Below are positions 38,957 through 48,128 of a DNA stretch of 48,862 nucleotides, in pieces. A program made the position numbers and the translations under genes. The stretch is from an uncultured Oscillospiraceae bacterium. Lineage in GTDB: Bacteria > Bacillota > Clostridia > Oscillospirales > Oscillospiraceae. Positions within the stretch are counted from its first letter, which is position 1. Every line of letters begins with the position of its first letter. The notes under the pieces were generated by a model. That model ran no database searches, was not told where the DNA came from, and worked only from the letters and a program-made list of their open reading frames with translations. The stretch spans positions 1 to 48,862 of the forward strand of contig CANQKA010000004.1 in NCBI GenBank assembly GCA_947624395.1, written 5' to 3'.

Positions 38957-41506
38957 ATGAAACGCACATTGAGCCTTCTTTTAGCGGTGTTGATGGTGCT
39001 GACGCTGTATGTCCCCGCCCTGGCGGAGGAAGCCCCCGAGGTCATCCCGGAGGTCACGGAAGCGCCGGAGGTCACGGAAGCGCCGGAAGTGACGGAAGAA
39101 CCGGCAATCACTCCGGAACCGGAAGTCCCGGCCGAGCCGGAGACCGTCGCCGCACTCCCCACGGCTAAGCTGACCGGCATTGCCAGCATACAGGACGGGA
39201 TGCAGATCACCTGGGACCCGGTTCCCGGCGCGGTCCAGTACCGGCTCTATTACGCCTATCCCACCAATTTTACCTGGCGGTTGATAACGATGACCGAGGA
39301 CACGACCTACGTTTGGCCCATTGCGCCCAGCGGCGAGGATGTCTGTATCAGGATCCAGAGCGTCGCCGCCGACGGCACCTATGGCACGTCCGGGTCCTAT
39401 TACACCGTCCGCTACGTAGCCACGCCCAGGCCAACGGCGGAAGCCTGGCTCAGCGGGGTCTATCTCAAATGGGATCGCGTGGCCGGCGCGAAAAAATACC
39501 GGGTGTTTTATAAGACCGGGGACAGCGACTGGATCGCGCTGACGGACACCACGGATACCTCCTGGATCTGGAGCGAGGCGAAATTCGGCGCCTTCACCTT
39601 TGCGGTCCGCTGCTACGACAGCACGGGGCAGAACCCCCTGAGCGACTACGGCGTCACGAAGCCCCTCTCGTATATCCCCACCGGCAGGATGACCTCCGCC
39701 GAGAACACCATGGAGGGGATCAGGCTCACCTGGCCCTCGTTCGACGCGCCCCTGTACCGGGTGCTGTGCAGGACCGACGGCGAATGGACGGCCCTGGCGG
39801 AGGTAGCCGACACCGGCTATACCTGGACCGGCGGCGTGACGGGCACACGCTATACCTTCATGGTCCAGTGCCTGGACGGAGCCGGCAACAGCGGCGCCAT
39901 TGGCCTTGCGAGCCAGTCTGTGGACTATGTGGCCGCCACGAGCCTGACTTCCGCGGCCTGGGGCAGCGACGGTGTGCAGCTGCACTGGAACGAGGCCCCG
40001 GGCGTGGCACAATACCGGTTATATTACCGTATCGGCGGCGGGGAATGGACCGCGCTTGCCGGCGTGACGGGGACCGAGTACACCTGGACCGGCGCCGACC
40101 CCTCCGCGATCTACGCCTTCACGGTCCAGTGCATGGACGCGGCGGGCCACACGGGCGCCTATGACGGGACGGGCCTGACCGTGAACGCCAAGGCCGCTCC
40201 CACGGTGAAGGCCGCCAACGGCTACGGCGGCGTAAAGATAACCTGGAGCGAGATAAAGGGCGCCGAGCGGTATCGTGTTTTTGGCATGACCGCCAGCGGG
40301 AAAAAGTGGGTGCGTCTTGCGGACGTAACGGGGACCAGCTACCTGTGGACCTCCGCCAAAAACGGGGGCACGTACGCCTTTGCGGTCCGTGGTCTGACCG
40401 GCGACGGCAAGGCATATACCAGCCCCTACAGATCCAGCTCCAACCTGAAATATATGGCCGCGCCGGTGATGAAGACCGCCGCGTGGAGCGGCAAGAGCGT
40501 GAAGCTTTCCTGGGGCGCGGTGACCGGCGCGGCGCAGTACCGGGTGTTTTACAAGACCGGCGGCGGCAAGTGGACGAAGCTTGCCGACACGAAGGCGACC
40601 AGCTACACCTGGACCAAGGCCAAAGCCAACACGGTCTATTTCTTCACGGTCCGTTGTCTCAGCGCCAACGGCAAGAGCTTCACCAGCGATTATAACGCCG
40701 CCGGCAAGCTGCTGGCGGCCACCGCCGCGCCCAAGCTGACGGGTGCGGCATGCGAGCTGGACGGGGTGAAGATAACCTGGCAAAAGCTGTCCGGCGCGGA
40801 GAATTACCGCCTGTACTACAAGACCGGCAAAGGCGGCTGGACGAAGCTGGCCGACACGGCCTCTACCTCCTACACCTGGACCGGCGCGGCCAGCGGCACA
40901 AAATACGCCTTCACGGTCCGCGGCCTCACCGCCGACGGCAAGAGCTTCACCAGCGCCTATGACAAGACGGGCAAGAGCGTGACCTATATCGCCGCGCCAA
41001 AGCCGTCGGTGTCCAGCGCGTCCGACGGGGTAAAGATAAGCTGGGAGGCGGTTCCCGGCGCGGCGCAATACCGGGTGTTCTATAAAAACGACGCCGGCAA
41101 GTGGACGAAGCTGGCCGACACGGCCGCCACGGACCACACCTGGACCGGCGCCAGCAACGGGACCACGTACACCTTCACGGTCCGGTGCCTCAGCGCCAAC
41201 GGCAAGAGCTTCACCAGCGCCTTTGACACCAACGGAAAGACCATCACCTATGACGACGGCAGCAGCCATTCCGGCGGCAGCTCCGGGTCCTCCGGCGGCA
41301 GCTCCGGCGGCAGCAGCATTCCCGACATGGGCCATGAGCGCACATGCAGCATTTGCGGCGGCACCGGCCGGCGGACCTGCCTGAGCTGCAGCGGTCTGGG
41401 CCACGTCCTGGGGGACTTCACCCGGCGCTGCTCAAGCTGCGGCGGCCTTGGCTGGAGGCCGTGCAGCACCTGCGGCGGCGACGGCAAGATATTCAGCTGG
41501 ACCTGA
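38957..41506 (+). CDS. Exported FN3-repeat protein with C-terminal DnaJ-like zinc finger
   Basis: An 849-residue protein: a signal peptide (residues 1-23, ending ALA), a Pro/Glu spacer with PEVTEA repeats (about 26-55), then eight fibronectin type III-like repeats of about 90 residues with shared phrases (ITW, YRVFYKTG, WTKLADT, YTWTGA, FTVRCLSANGKSFTS), and a Gly/Ser linker. The last 55 residues hold four CxxCxGxG-type motifs (CSICGGTG, CLSCSGLG, CSSCGGLG, CSTCGGDG), the pattern of the DnaJ zinc finger. No LPxTG or membrane anchor is present. It probably works outside the cell; what it binds is unknown. The ATG at 38957 follows GGGAGGT; the ATG at 38933 precedes that site and is rejected. 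Confidence 0.88.
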   Translation: MKRTLSLLLAVLMVLTLYVPALAEEAPEVIPEVTEAPEVTEAPEVTEEPAITPEPEVPAEPETVAALPTAKLTGIASIQDGMQITWDPVPGAVQYRLYYAYPTNFTWRLITMTEDTTYVWPIAPSGEDVCIRIQSVAADGTYGTSGSYYTVRYVATPRPTAEAWLSGVYLKWDRVAGAKKYRVFYKTGDSDWIALTDTTDTSWIWSEAKFGAFTFAVRCYDSTGQNPLSDYGVTKPLSYIPTGRMTSAENTMEGIRLTWPSFDAPLYRVLCRTDGEWTALAEVADTGYTWTGGVTGTRYTFMVQCLDGAGNSGAIGLASQSVDYVAATSLTSAAWGSDGVQLHWNEAPGVAQYRLYYRIGGGEWTALAGVTGTEYTWTGADPSAIYAFTVQCMDAAGHTGAYDGTGLTVNAKAAPTVKAANGYGGVKITWSEIKGAERYRVFGMTASGKKWVRLADVTGTSYLWTSAKNGGTYAFAVRGLTGDGKAYTSPYRSSSNLKYMAAPVMKTAAWSGKSVKLSWGAVTGAAQYRVFYKTGGGKWTKLADTKATSYTWTKAKANTVYFFTVRCLSANGKSFTSDYNAAGKLLAATAAPKLTGAACELDGVKITWQKLSGAENYRLYYKTGKGGWTKLADTASTSYTWTGAASGTKYAFTVRGLTADGKSFTSAYDKTGKSVTYIAAPKPSVSSASDGVKISWEAVPGAAQYRVFYKNDAGKWTKLADTAATDHTWTGASNGTTYTFTVRCLSANGKSFTSAFDTNGKTITYDDGSSHSGGSSGSSGGSSGGSSIPDMGHERTCSICGGTGRRTCLSCSGLGHVLGDFTRRCSSCGGLGWRPCSTCGGDGKIFSWT
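39164..41250 (+). repeat. Eight tandem FN3-coding repeats
   Basis: Roughly 270-base units coding for the FN3 repeats. The last four are most alike (for example AAGAGCTTCACCAGC and CTGGCCGACACGG recur), which indicates recent duplication towards the 3' end. Confidence 0.85.
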
Positions 41507-41526
41507 GGACCAAAACGCACACGGCC

Positions 41527-41558
41527 AGAGGACGCGCTTTCCAGCGCGTCCTCTTTTT
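41527..41558 (+). terminator. Terminator of the FN3-repeat gene
   Basis: An 11-bp stem AGAGGACGCGC/GCGCGTCCTCT with loop TTTCCA, followed by TTTTTAT. Confidence 0.92.
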
Positions 41559-41648
41559 ATATTTTTCCAAAAACTTCATCATTCGGTCACAAAACCCTTG
41601 CCCTGCGGGTGTACAATAGGCAGGAACACATGACAAGGAGGCGGCTTT

Positions 41649-42635
41649 ATGATCGAGGTGAGCCACCTTACAAAGCGATACGGCAGCCGCACGGCGGTGG
41701 AGGACCTGACCTTCACGGTGGAAAGCGGCGTGGTCTACGGCTTTCTGGGCCCCAACGGTGCCGGGAAGAGCACCACCATGAACATTCTGGCCGGGTGCTT
41801 GGCCGCCACGGAGGGCCAGGTCACCATCGACGGCTACGACATCTTTGACCAGCCGGTGAAGGCCAAGGCTCGCGTGGGCTACTTGCCCGAGCAGCCGCCG
41901 CTGTACACGGGCATGACGGTGCGGGAATACCTGTCCTTCGTGGCCCGTGCCAAGGGCGTGAAAATTCCGGCCCTGGACGCGGAGCTGGACCGGGTGCTGG
42001 CCGTGACCGGCACGGTTGAGGTCGCGGACCGGCTCATACGCAACCTGTCCAAGGGCTTTCGCCAGCGGGTGGGCATCGCCCAGGCCCTGCTGGCCGACCC
42101 GTCGGTGGTCATCCTGGACGAGCCCACGGTGGGCCTGGACCCCCTGCAGATCGTGGAGATACGCCAGCTCATCCGCTCTCTGGGCAAGGACCGGACGGTG
42201 ATCTTGTCCACCCATATCCTGAGCGAGGTACAGACGGTCTGCGATAAGGTCCTGATGATACACAAGGGCCATTTGATCGCCGGCGGCACCCCGGCGGAGC
42301 TGGAGGAACGGTTCGCCGGCCGTGCGACCTATCACATCACGGCCAAGGCCGGCCTTGCGGAGGCCAGGGAAGCGCTGGAACCGGTACCCGGCGTGCTGGA
42401 TATCCAGGCCCATGAAGACGACGCCGGCCGGTGCCGGCTGGAAGTATCCGTGGCCGGCGAGGCCCGGGACATGGACGAAAAGCTCAGCTTTGCCCTCAGC
42501 GACAGGCGTATCCCGGTGCTGCGCCTGGAGCGGGAGCAGGCCAGCCTGGAGGACGTGTTTTTGGCCTTGACTCAGGAGGCGGATGCTCCCAACGAGACGG
42601 TGAAAGGAGGCAGGCGGCATGACGGCCATCTATGA
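41649..42635 (+). CDS. gldA: ABC transporter ATP-binding protein, Gld-type
   Basis: This 328-residue ATPase has Walker A GPNGAGKST (residues 34-42), signature LSKGFRQRVGIAQALL near 131, Walker B VVILDEPTVGLDP near 154, and the switch His in STHIL. The C-terminal 100 residues form an extra domain seen in GldA-like and multidrug ABC-2 ATPases. The next three genes match GldF, GldG and a DUF4340 protein, so this is a Gld-like export system; in non-gliding Firmicutes its substrate is unknown. AAGGAGG precedes the ATG by seven bases. The 3' end overlaps the permease by 17 bases. Confidence 0.9.
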   Translation: MIEVSHLTKRYGSRTAVEDLTFTVESGVVYGFLGPNGAGKSTTMNILAGCLAATEGQVTIDGYDIFDQPVKAKARVGYLPEQPPLYTGMTVREYLSFVARAKGVKIPALDAELDRVLAVTGTVEVADRLIRNLSKGFRQRVGIAQALLADPSVVILDEPTVGLDPLQIVEIRQLIRSLGKDRTVILSTHILSEVQTVCDKVLMIHKGHLIAGGTPAELEERFAGRATYHITAKAGLAEAREALEPVPGVLDIQAHEDDAGRCRLEVSVAGEARDMDEKLSFALSDRRIPVLRLEREQASLEDVFLALTQEADAPNETVKGGRRHDGHL

Positions 42636-43491
42636 AAAAGAGCTGGACAGCCAGTTGAACGGCCTGACCGGCTATGTATACGGGGCGTTGATGCTCCTGT
42701 TTGGCGGCATTTACGTCATGGCCATCCACCTGCAGGGGTCCATCGACTTCACCACCGTCCTGGGCAGCTTGACGTTCATCTACCTGCCCGGAATCCCGCT
42801 GCTGACCATGCGCTCCGTGGCGGAGGAACGGCGCCAGAAGACGGACCAGCTTCTCTACAGTCTGCCCATGAGCATGACGAAGATCGTGCTGGGCAAGTAT
42901 TTCGCCCTGGTGACGGTGATGGCCATGCCCCTGGCGGTGCTGAGCCTGTATCCGCCCATCGTGAACGGCTTGGCCACCAGCGGCGCTATCCCCCTGAAAG
43001 CCGCTTACGGGGCCGTGGTGGGCTTTTTCTTCTTAGGCTGCGCGCTGGCGGCCGTCGGACTTTTTATATCCAGCCTGATGGAGAGCGTAGGCCTGGCGGC
43101 CGGGGCATGCTTTCTGGTGATGCTGCTGCTCTATTTCCTCTCGCCCCTGACGAGCTACGTCTCGACCTCGGCCCTGACCAGCTTCATCGGCTTTACCGTT
43201 CTGGTGCTGCTTCTGGGCGTCATACTCTGGCGCATGACGAAAAACGGCGGCTTTGCCCTGGTGTTCTCCCTGGCGCTGGAAGGGGGGCTGGGGGTATGCT
43301 ACGCCCTGTGGCCCGGAAAATTCGGCGGGCTTTTTGCCGACGTGCTGGGCCAGCTGGCCGTTTTCGACAGATTCGACAGCTTCACCTATGATATATTCGA
43401 CATACGCTCGCTGGTCTACTATGTCACCGTGGCGGCCGTGTTCGTCTTTTTGACGGTCCAGTCCATGGAGCGCAGGAGGTGGGCCTCATGA
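42619..43491 (+). CDS. gldF: ABC-2 type permease, GldF-like
   Basis: A 290-residue permease with six membrane helices plus an extra pair at the end. The N-terminal MTAIYEKELDSQLNGLTGYVYGALMLLFGGIY and the LTMRSVAEERRQKTDQLLYSLPMSMTKIVLGKY cytosolic loop are typical of GldF/NosY-type permeases. GAAAGGAGG lies inside the ATPase gene before the ATG. It is coupled to gldG by ATGA. The Gld name reflects family resemblance only. Confidence 0.88.
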   Translation: MTAIYEKELDSQLNGLTGYVYGALMLLFGGIYVMAIHLQGSIDFTTVLGSLTFIYLPGIPLLTMRSVAEERRQKTDQLLYSLPMSMTKIVLGKYFALVTVMAMPLAVLSLYPPIVNGLATSGAIPLKAAYGAVVGFFFLGCALAAVGLFISSLMESVGLAAGACFLVMLLLYFLSPLTSYVSTSALTSFIGFTVLVLLLGVILWRMTKNGGFALVFSLALEGGLGVCYALWPGKFGGLFADVLGQLAVFDRFDSFTYDIFDIRSLVYYVTVAAVFVFLTVQSMERRRWAS

Positions 43492-44939
43492 AAAACCTTC
43501 TGCAAAAGCTGAAAAATTCCTTCCGGACCCGCCCTTGGCGTGCGGGGGCTTACAGCGTGTTTGCCGCGCTTTTGGTGATAGCCATGGCGGTGGTGGCGAA
43601 TCTGGCGGTGAACGCCCTGCCGGCGTCGGCCACCCAGCTTGACTGGACGGCCAACAAGCTCTATTCCATCAGCCAGGGCACGGAGCAGATCTTGGCCACC
43701 CTGGACAAGGACGTGGACGTTTACTGGCTCGTGGAGGAAGGCCACGAGAACAACACCATGGAGCAGGTGCTTGGCAAGTACGGCGAATTTGACCGGGTGA
43801 CCGTGACGAAAGTGGACCCGGTGCGCTACCCCAGCTTCGCCGCGGACTACACGGACCAGACGGTGGAAAGCAACAGCCTTGCGGTGGTCTGCGGGGACCG
43901 GAGCCTGTACATACCCTATTCCGACGTGTGGACCTATTCTGATTATGAGATGTACGCCTACTACCTGCAATATTACCAGCAGGAGTATCTGGACGTGTTC
44001 ACCGGCGAGGAAAAGCTGACGGCGGCGATCCTGTCCGTGACCAGCGACGACCAGCCGGTGCTATACACCCTGACCGGCCACGGCGAGACAGGCGTGTCCG
44101 ACGAGGTCCTGTCGGCCATCGAGCTGGAGAACGTCCGGACCCAGGAGCTCAATCTGGTCTCGGCCGAGGCCGTACCGGAGGACTGCGCGGTGCTGGCCAT
44201 TCTTGCCCCGGCGCGGGACCTGACTGCCCGTGAGCTGGGCCTTTTGGAGGACTACGCGGACCGGGGCGGCCAATTCCTGGTGACCACCGCCTACACCTCG
44301 GAAGAACTGCCCAACTTCAAATCCCTCCTGGCGGACTTTGGCCTGGACTACCTGGGCGGCTACGTGATGGAGACCGACAGCCGGTACTATAGCTATGGGT
44401 ACATCGACCTGGTCCTGCCCACCATCAACCGGCACGATATCACCGCCCCTCTGCTGGACGGGGAGGGCCTGACCGTCGCCATGCCGGACAGTCAGGCGCT
44501 TCTGGCCGCCGATGACAGCCCTGCCGCGGTGACGGCCCTGCTCACCAGCTCCGACTCCAGCTACCTGAAGCTGGACGTGGAGGGCGTGGACAGCTACGAG
44601 AAGGCGGACGGGGACAAGACCGGCCCGTTTCTTCTGGGCGCGGCGTCGGAAAACGCCGACACGGGGGCCCGCCTGGTGATATTTTCCTCCAGCCGGTTCA
44701 TGGAATCGGACTTCAACGACCTGGTGGCCGGGGCCGACCGGGACCTGTTTTTGAACGGCATCGGCTGGCTGAGCCGGCAGGAGCAGAGCATCTCCATCCA
44801 CCCCAAGACCCTGACGGGGGAGTACCTGACCTTCACGGACAGCGCCGCGGGCGTGTTGAAGGTGGCGATGGCGATCGTGGTCCCGGTGCTGTTTTTGGCG
44901 GCGGGCGTTGGGATATTCATGAGAAGGAGGCGGCGCTGA
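43488..44939 (+). CDS. gldG: GldG-like ABC-associated extracytoplasmic protein
   Basis: This 483-residue protein has an N-terminal membrane helix (residues about 21-42), a large extracytoplasmic region and a C-terminal helix (about 455-478) followed by a basic MRRRRR end. It matches the GldG/IFT52-like domain: LDWTANKLYSISQGTEQILATL near residue 50, VTSDDQPVLYTLTGHGE near 183, and a GGQFLVTTAY segment. The ATG at 43488 follows AGGAGG by eight bases; the in-frame GTG three codons earlier is less likely. It probably forms the extracytoplasmic part of the transporter with GldF and the DUF4340 protein. Confidence 0.86.
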   Translation: MKNLLQKLKNSFRTRPWRAGAYSVFAALLVIAMAVVANLAVNALPASATQLDWTANKLYSISQGTEQILATLDKDVDVYWLVEEGHENNTMEQVLGKYGEFDRVTVTKVDPVRYPSFAADYTDQTVESNSLAVVCGDRSLYIPYSDVWTYSDYEMYAYYLQYYQQEYLDVFTGEEKLTAAILSVTSDDQPVLYTLTGHGETGVSDEVLSAIELENVRTQELNLVSAEAVPEDCAVLAILAPARDLTARELGLLEDYADRGGQFLVTTAYTSEELPNFKSLLADFGLDYLGGYVMETDSRYYSYGYIDLVLPTINRHDITAPLLDGEGLTVAMPDSQALLAADDSPAAVTALLTSSDSSYLKLDVEGVDSYEKADGDKTGPFLLGAASENADTGARLVIFSSSRFMESDFNDLVAGADRDLFLNGIGWLSRQEQSISIHPKTLTGEYLTFTDSAAGVLKVAMAIVVPVLFLAAGVGIFMRRRRR

Positions 44940-46342
44940 TGAAGCGCGGAGCGAGGCTTGCGGTGCTGCTGGCGGCGCTGGCGGTGCTGGTGGGAGCATG
45001 GTACCTGGCCGAGACCCTCTCCGACAGGGAGCAGGCTGTCACGGCGGAGGAAGCCCACGAGCACACGGACATCTCCGTGGGCCCGGAGGATGACCTGACG
45101 GCCCTGGCCTGGGACTATTTCGGCGACGCGGTGAGCCTGAAGCGCCAGGACGGCGCCTGGACCAACGCCAACGACGCCGACTGCCCCATCGACCAGGCGA
45201 AGGTCGCGCCTCTGGCGGAGGCGGCGGCCAATGCTGAGGCGGAGACGGCGATCACGGACGTGACGGATTTCGACCAGTACGGTCTGGCGGACCCGGCCTT
45301 CACCATCGTGGCCGCCACGGCGGATAAAGTCAACACCTACGACGTGGGCAATCCCAGCCCCAACGGCGCCTATTACATCCGCGTGAACGGCGGCGATACG
45401 GTCTACGTGGAGGGGACCATGCTGGCCCAGACCTTCCAGACCGGCATCGACGACATCCTGGCCCTGGAATCGCCCCCTCAGGACGTGGCCCAGGTCACCA
45501 GCCTGGCGGTCCAGTCCGGCGCGGGGGACTACGAGCTGCGGTATTTGGATGATGCGTCATCGGTCTGGTACACGGACGCGGACCCCTGGTTCCTGCTGGA
45601 CGGGTCCGGCGAGCCGGTCATGCCTTTAGATACGGAAAAGACCGCGGCGCTGTACGAGATGGCGACGAATATCCAACTCACCCAGTGCGAGAGCTGGGAC
45701 GGGTCTGATATGGCCGATTACGGTCTGGACGCGCCCCAGGGCACGGTGCTGGTGGGCTACCGGACCGACGGCGGGGAGCAGGGGAGCTTCACCCTGGAAT
45801 TTGGCGCCTACGACGGCGCGGACGTGTTCGTGCGCCTGGGCGGGTCCAAGATGGTCTACCGCGTGGCGGGCACGGTGCTGGACGGGCTCATGTACCCGGA
45901 CTTTGCCGCCATGCGGCCCCTGCGGCCATGCCCGCTGGATTGGGACCGGCTGGAGAGCATGACGCTTCAATTGGACGATGAGACATACGAGGTGATACGC
46001 TCCGTGTCCGCCCCGACGGATGACGAGGACCCGGAGGACATCTTCACCCTGGGCGACCGGAGCCTGGACGCGACGCTGGTGTCGGCGTGGCTGCGGCAGG
46101 CGGCGGAGCTGACGGCGGACAGCCGCACGGACGCCGCCGAGGGGAGGGGAGAGCTGTTCACCCTGACGTTCCGGCAGGACAACGGGCAATACCCGGCGGT
46201 AACGGTCCGGTTTATGGCCTACGACAGCGTCCACTACCTGTGCGCTGTGAACGACCGGGAGTACTATCTCATCTCCCGCACCGGCGCAGACCAGCTCCAC
46301 GACCGCGCCCTGGAATTCCTCATCGAGTTACCCGACGAATAA
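44939..46342 (+). CDS. DUF4340 membrane-anchored protein
   Basis: A 467-residue protein with one N-terminal membrane helix (about residues 7-24) and a long acidic extracytoplasmic part built of repeated DUF4340-type units (phrases such as YGLADPAFTIVAATADK near residue 113 and YGLDAPQGTVLVGYRTD near 260). It is the usual last member of Gld-type ABC operons and has no known biochemical role. Its ATG overlaps the gldG stop as TGATG. A weak hairpin follows the stop. Confidence 0.88.
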   Translation: MKRGARLAVLLAALAVLVGAWYLAETLSDREQAVTAEEAHEHTDISVGPEDDLTALAWDYFGDAVSLKRQDGAWTNANDADCPIDQAKVAPLAEAAANAEAETAITDVTDFDQYGLADPAFTIVAATADKVNTYDVGNPSPNGAYYIRVNGGDTVYVEGTMLAQTFQTGIDDILALESPPQDVAQVTSLAVQSGAGDYELRYLDDASSVWYTDADPWFLLDGSGEPVMPLDTEKTAALYEMATNIQLTQCESWDGSDMADYGLDAPQGTVLVGYRTDGGEQGSFTLEFGAYDGADVFVRLGGSKMVYRVAGTVLDGLMYPDFAAMRPLRPCPLDWDRLESMTLQLDDETYEVIRSVSAPTDDEDPEDIFTLGDRSLDATLVSAWLRQAAELTADSRTDAAEGRGELFTLTFRQDNGQYPAVTVRFMAYDSVHYLCAVNDREYYLISRTGADQLHDRALEFLIELPDE

Positions 46343-46350
46343 AAATCAAC

Positions 46351-46371
46351 GCCCCGTTCACCGAGCGGGGC
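46351..46371 (+). terminator. Weak terminator hairpin after the Gld operon
   Basis: GCCCCG-N9-CGGGGC followed by ATTCCATATT. The T tract is poor. Confidence 0.5.
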
Positions 46372-46419
46372 ATTCCATATTACAAGGGGGGCTTATTTAA
46401 ATGATTTTCCTTTTTCAAA

Positions 46420-46473
46420 GGCCCCCTCTGACGAGGGGGCTGTCAGCGCCTTTGGCGCTGACTGGGGGAGAGA
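46420..46473 (+). repeat. Double-hairpin repeat, family A copy 10
   Basis: Core identical to the copy at 6165: stem 1 GCCCCCTC/GAGGGGGC, stem 2 GTCAGCGC-CTTTG-GCGCTGAC, tail TGGGGGAGAGA. Confidence 0.92.
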
Positions 46474-46497
46474 CAGATTAAATTCCTTTCCTTATCG

Positions 46498-46551
46498 AAA
46501 GCCCCCCTTGTGTAAAGGGGGGTGGCCCGCAGGGCCGGGGGGATTGTTACC
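46498..46551 (+). repeat. Hairpin repeat, family B copy 3
   Basis: AAAGCCCCCCTTGTGTAAAGGGGGG, stem 2 TGGCCC-GCA-GGGCC, tail GGGGGGATTGTTACC, as at 28972. It lies just after the stop of the leftward flavoprotein gene. Confidence 0.88.
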
Positions 46552-46565
46552 AGACTGAAGTGCTC

Positions 46566-48128
46566 TCACATTCCCCCGATCACCGCCTCGGCGCACTTCA
46601 GCCCATCCACGGCGGCGCTCATGATGCCCCCGGCCCAGCCCGCGCCCTCGCCGCAGGGATAGAGCCCCGCCAGGGCGGGGGACTGGAGCGCGTCGGTCCG
46701 CACCATCCGCACGGGGCTGGAGGACCTTGTCTCCGGCCCGGTCAGCACGGCGTCGGGCGCGGCGAACCCCCGGAGCTTCCGGTCGAACAGGGGCAGGGCC
46801 CCTGCCAGCGTGTCTGTGATAACGCCTGGTAGAATATTATGTAAATCAACCAGTTTTACCCCCGGCCCGTAGGACGGCGTCACCCGCCCGATTCGGTCCG
46901 GTCCGGTACCCAGAAAACCGCCCACGGTCTGGGCTGGTGCCTTATACCCGCCCCCGGCCGCCTCATAAGCTATTCGCTCCAGCTCCCGCTGCCACTTCAC
47001 CCCGCCCAGCACGCCCTGATAGGGAAAGTCCTCCGGGGACAGAGCCGCCAGCAGCGCGGCATTAGAGTTAACATAATTTCTCTTATTCGGACTGGCCCCG
47101 TTGGTGCAGACCATCCCCGGCTCGCTGGCGGCGGGGACGACCTCGCCGCCGGGACACATGCAGAAGGTGTAGCACCGCCGGCCATTGGGAAGCTCCATGG
47201 CCAGCGCGTAATCGGCGGGGGGCAGGGCCGGATGACCGGCGAATGGACCGTATTGGGCCCTGTCCGTATCCGCCTGCAAATGCTCGATACGCGCCCCCAT
47301 GGCGAAGGGCTTGGGGACCATGGGTATCAATTTACATAACATTTCAAACGTGTCCCGTGCGCTGTGGCCGCAGGCCAAAATAAGCCTTGAGCAGCCGATA
47401 TGCTCGCCACTGCTTGTCACGGCGGCGGTCAACCGTCCTCCGTCGCTTTCCAGCCCGTCCAGACGGGTACTAAACCGCACCTCGCCGCCCAGACTTTCAA
47501 TGCGCCGCCGTATATTGGCGCAGATACCGGGCAGCATGTCCGTACCGATGTGGGGCTTGGCGTCATAAGTTATGTCAACATTTGCACCGGCCTCCACCAG
47601 TCGGTCCAGCACCCAAGGGATACGCCTGTCTTTCACGCAGGTGGAGAGCTTGCCGTCGGAAAAAGCCCCCGCGCCGCCCTCGCCGAACTGTATGTTGCAC
47701 TCCGGGTCCAAAACGCCCTCCCGGCGCAGCTGCTCCACCTTGGCGGTCCGGGCCTGGGAATCCTCGCCCCGTTCCAGCACGATGGGCCGCAGACCGGCCA
47801 TGGCCAGCGCCAGAGCCGCGAACATCCCGGCGGGCCCGAAGCCCACCACCACCGGCCTGTCGTCCGGCAGGCATGCTGGCATTGGCGGCGCGTAGTCGTT
47901 CACCGGTGCGGGCGCGGCGCCGGCGCACCGCGCCAGGGCGCCGGCCTGGTCCCGCACGGATACGTCCAGTGTGTACACAAAATGCACGTCCGATTTTCGC
48001 CGAGCGTCCACGGCCTTGCGGGCCACCCGCAGGGCCGTTATTTTCGTCCCCAGCGCCGCTTCCGCCTTGTCCCAGAGCTTTGTCTCGCCCTCGTCCAGGC
48101 CCAGGGCCACGTTTCGCAGCCGGATCAT
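46566..48128 (-). CDS. NAD(P)/FAD-dependent oxidoreductase family protein
   Basis: This 520-residue flavoprotein starts with a small domain (about 75 residues, MIRLRNVALGL to FVYTLDVSV) before the dinucleotide fold PVVVGFGPAGMFAALALAMAGLRPIVLERG (near residue 92), with NIQFGEGGAGAFSDGKLST as FAD contact and GLYPCGEGAGWAGGIMSAAVDG at the end. This is the COG2509-type family of uncharacterised dehydrogenases. The ATG at 48128 follows TTGGAGG and overlaps the neighbouring flavoprotein gene by ATGA. The gene contains four TTNACATAA nonamers, at which codon choice turns abruptly AT-rich. Confidence 0.9.
   Translation of the reverse strand: MIRLRNVALGLDEGETKLWDKAEAALGTKITALRVARKAVDARRKSDVHFVYTLDVSVRDQAGALARCAGAAPAPVNDYAPPMPACLPDDRPVVVGFGPAGMFAALALAMAGLRPIVLERGEDSQARTAKVEQLRREGVLDPECNIQFGEGGAGAFSDGKLSTCVKDRRIPWVLDRLVEAGANVDITYDAKPHIGTDMLPGICANIRRRIESLGGEVRFSTRLDGLESDGGRLTAAVTSSGEHIGCSRLILACGHSARDTFEMLCKLIPMVPKPFAMGARIEHLQADTDRAQYGPFAGHPALPPADYALAMELPNGRRCYTFCMCPGGEVVPAASEPGMVCTNGASPNKRNYVNSNAALLAALSPEDFPYQGVLGGVKWQRELERIAYEAAGGGYKAPAQTVGGFLGTGPDRIGRVTPSYGPGVKLVDLHNILPGVITDTLAGALPLFDRKLRGFAAPDAVLTGPETRSSSPVRMVRTDALQSPALAGLYPCGEGAGWAGGIMSAAVDGLKCAEAVIGGM

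Noticed and set aside
39164-41250. Tandem 270-base repeats as a possible non-coding repeat array
   Set aside because: They are in frame, code for FN3-like domains and vary mainly at third positions, so they are protein repeats.
41560-41648. TACAAT near 41620 as the -10 box of the Gld-type operon
   Set aside because: No acceptable -35 or extended -10 element accompanies it, so the promoter was not called.
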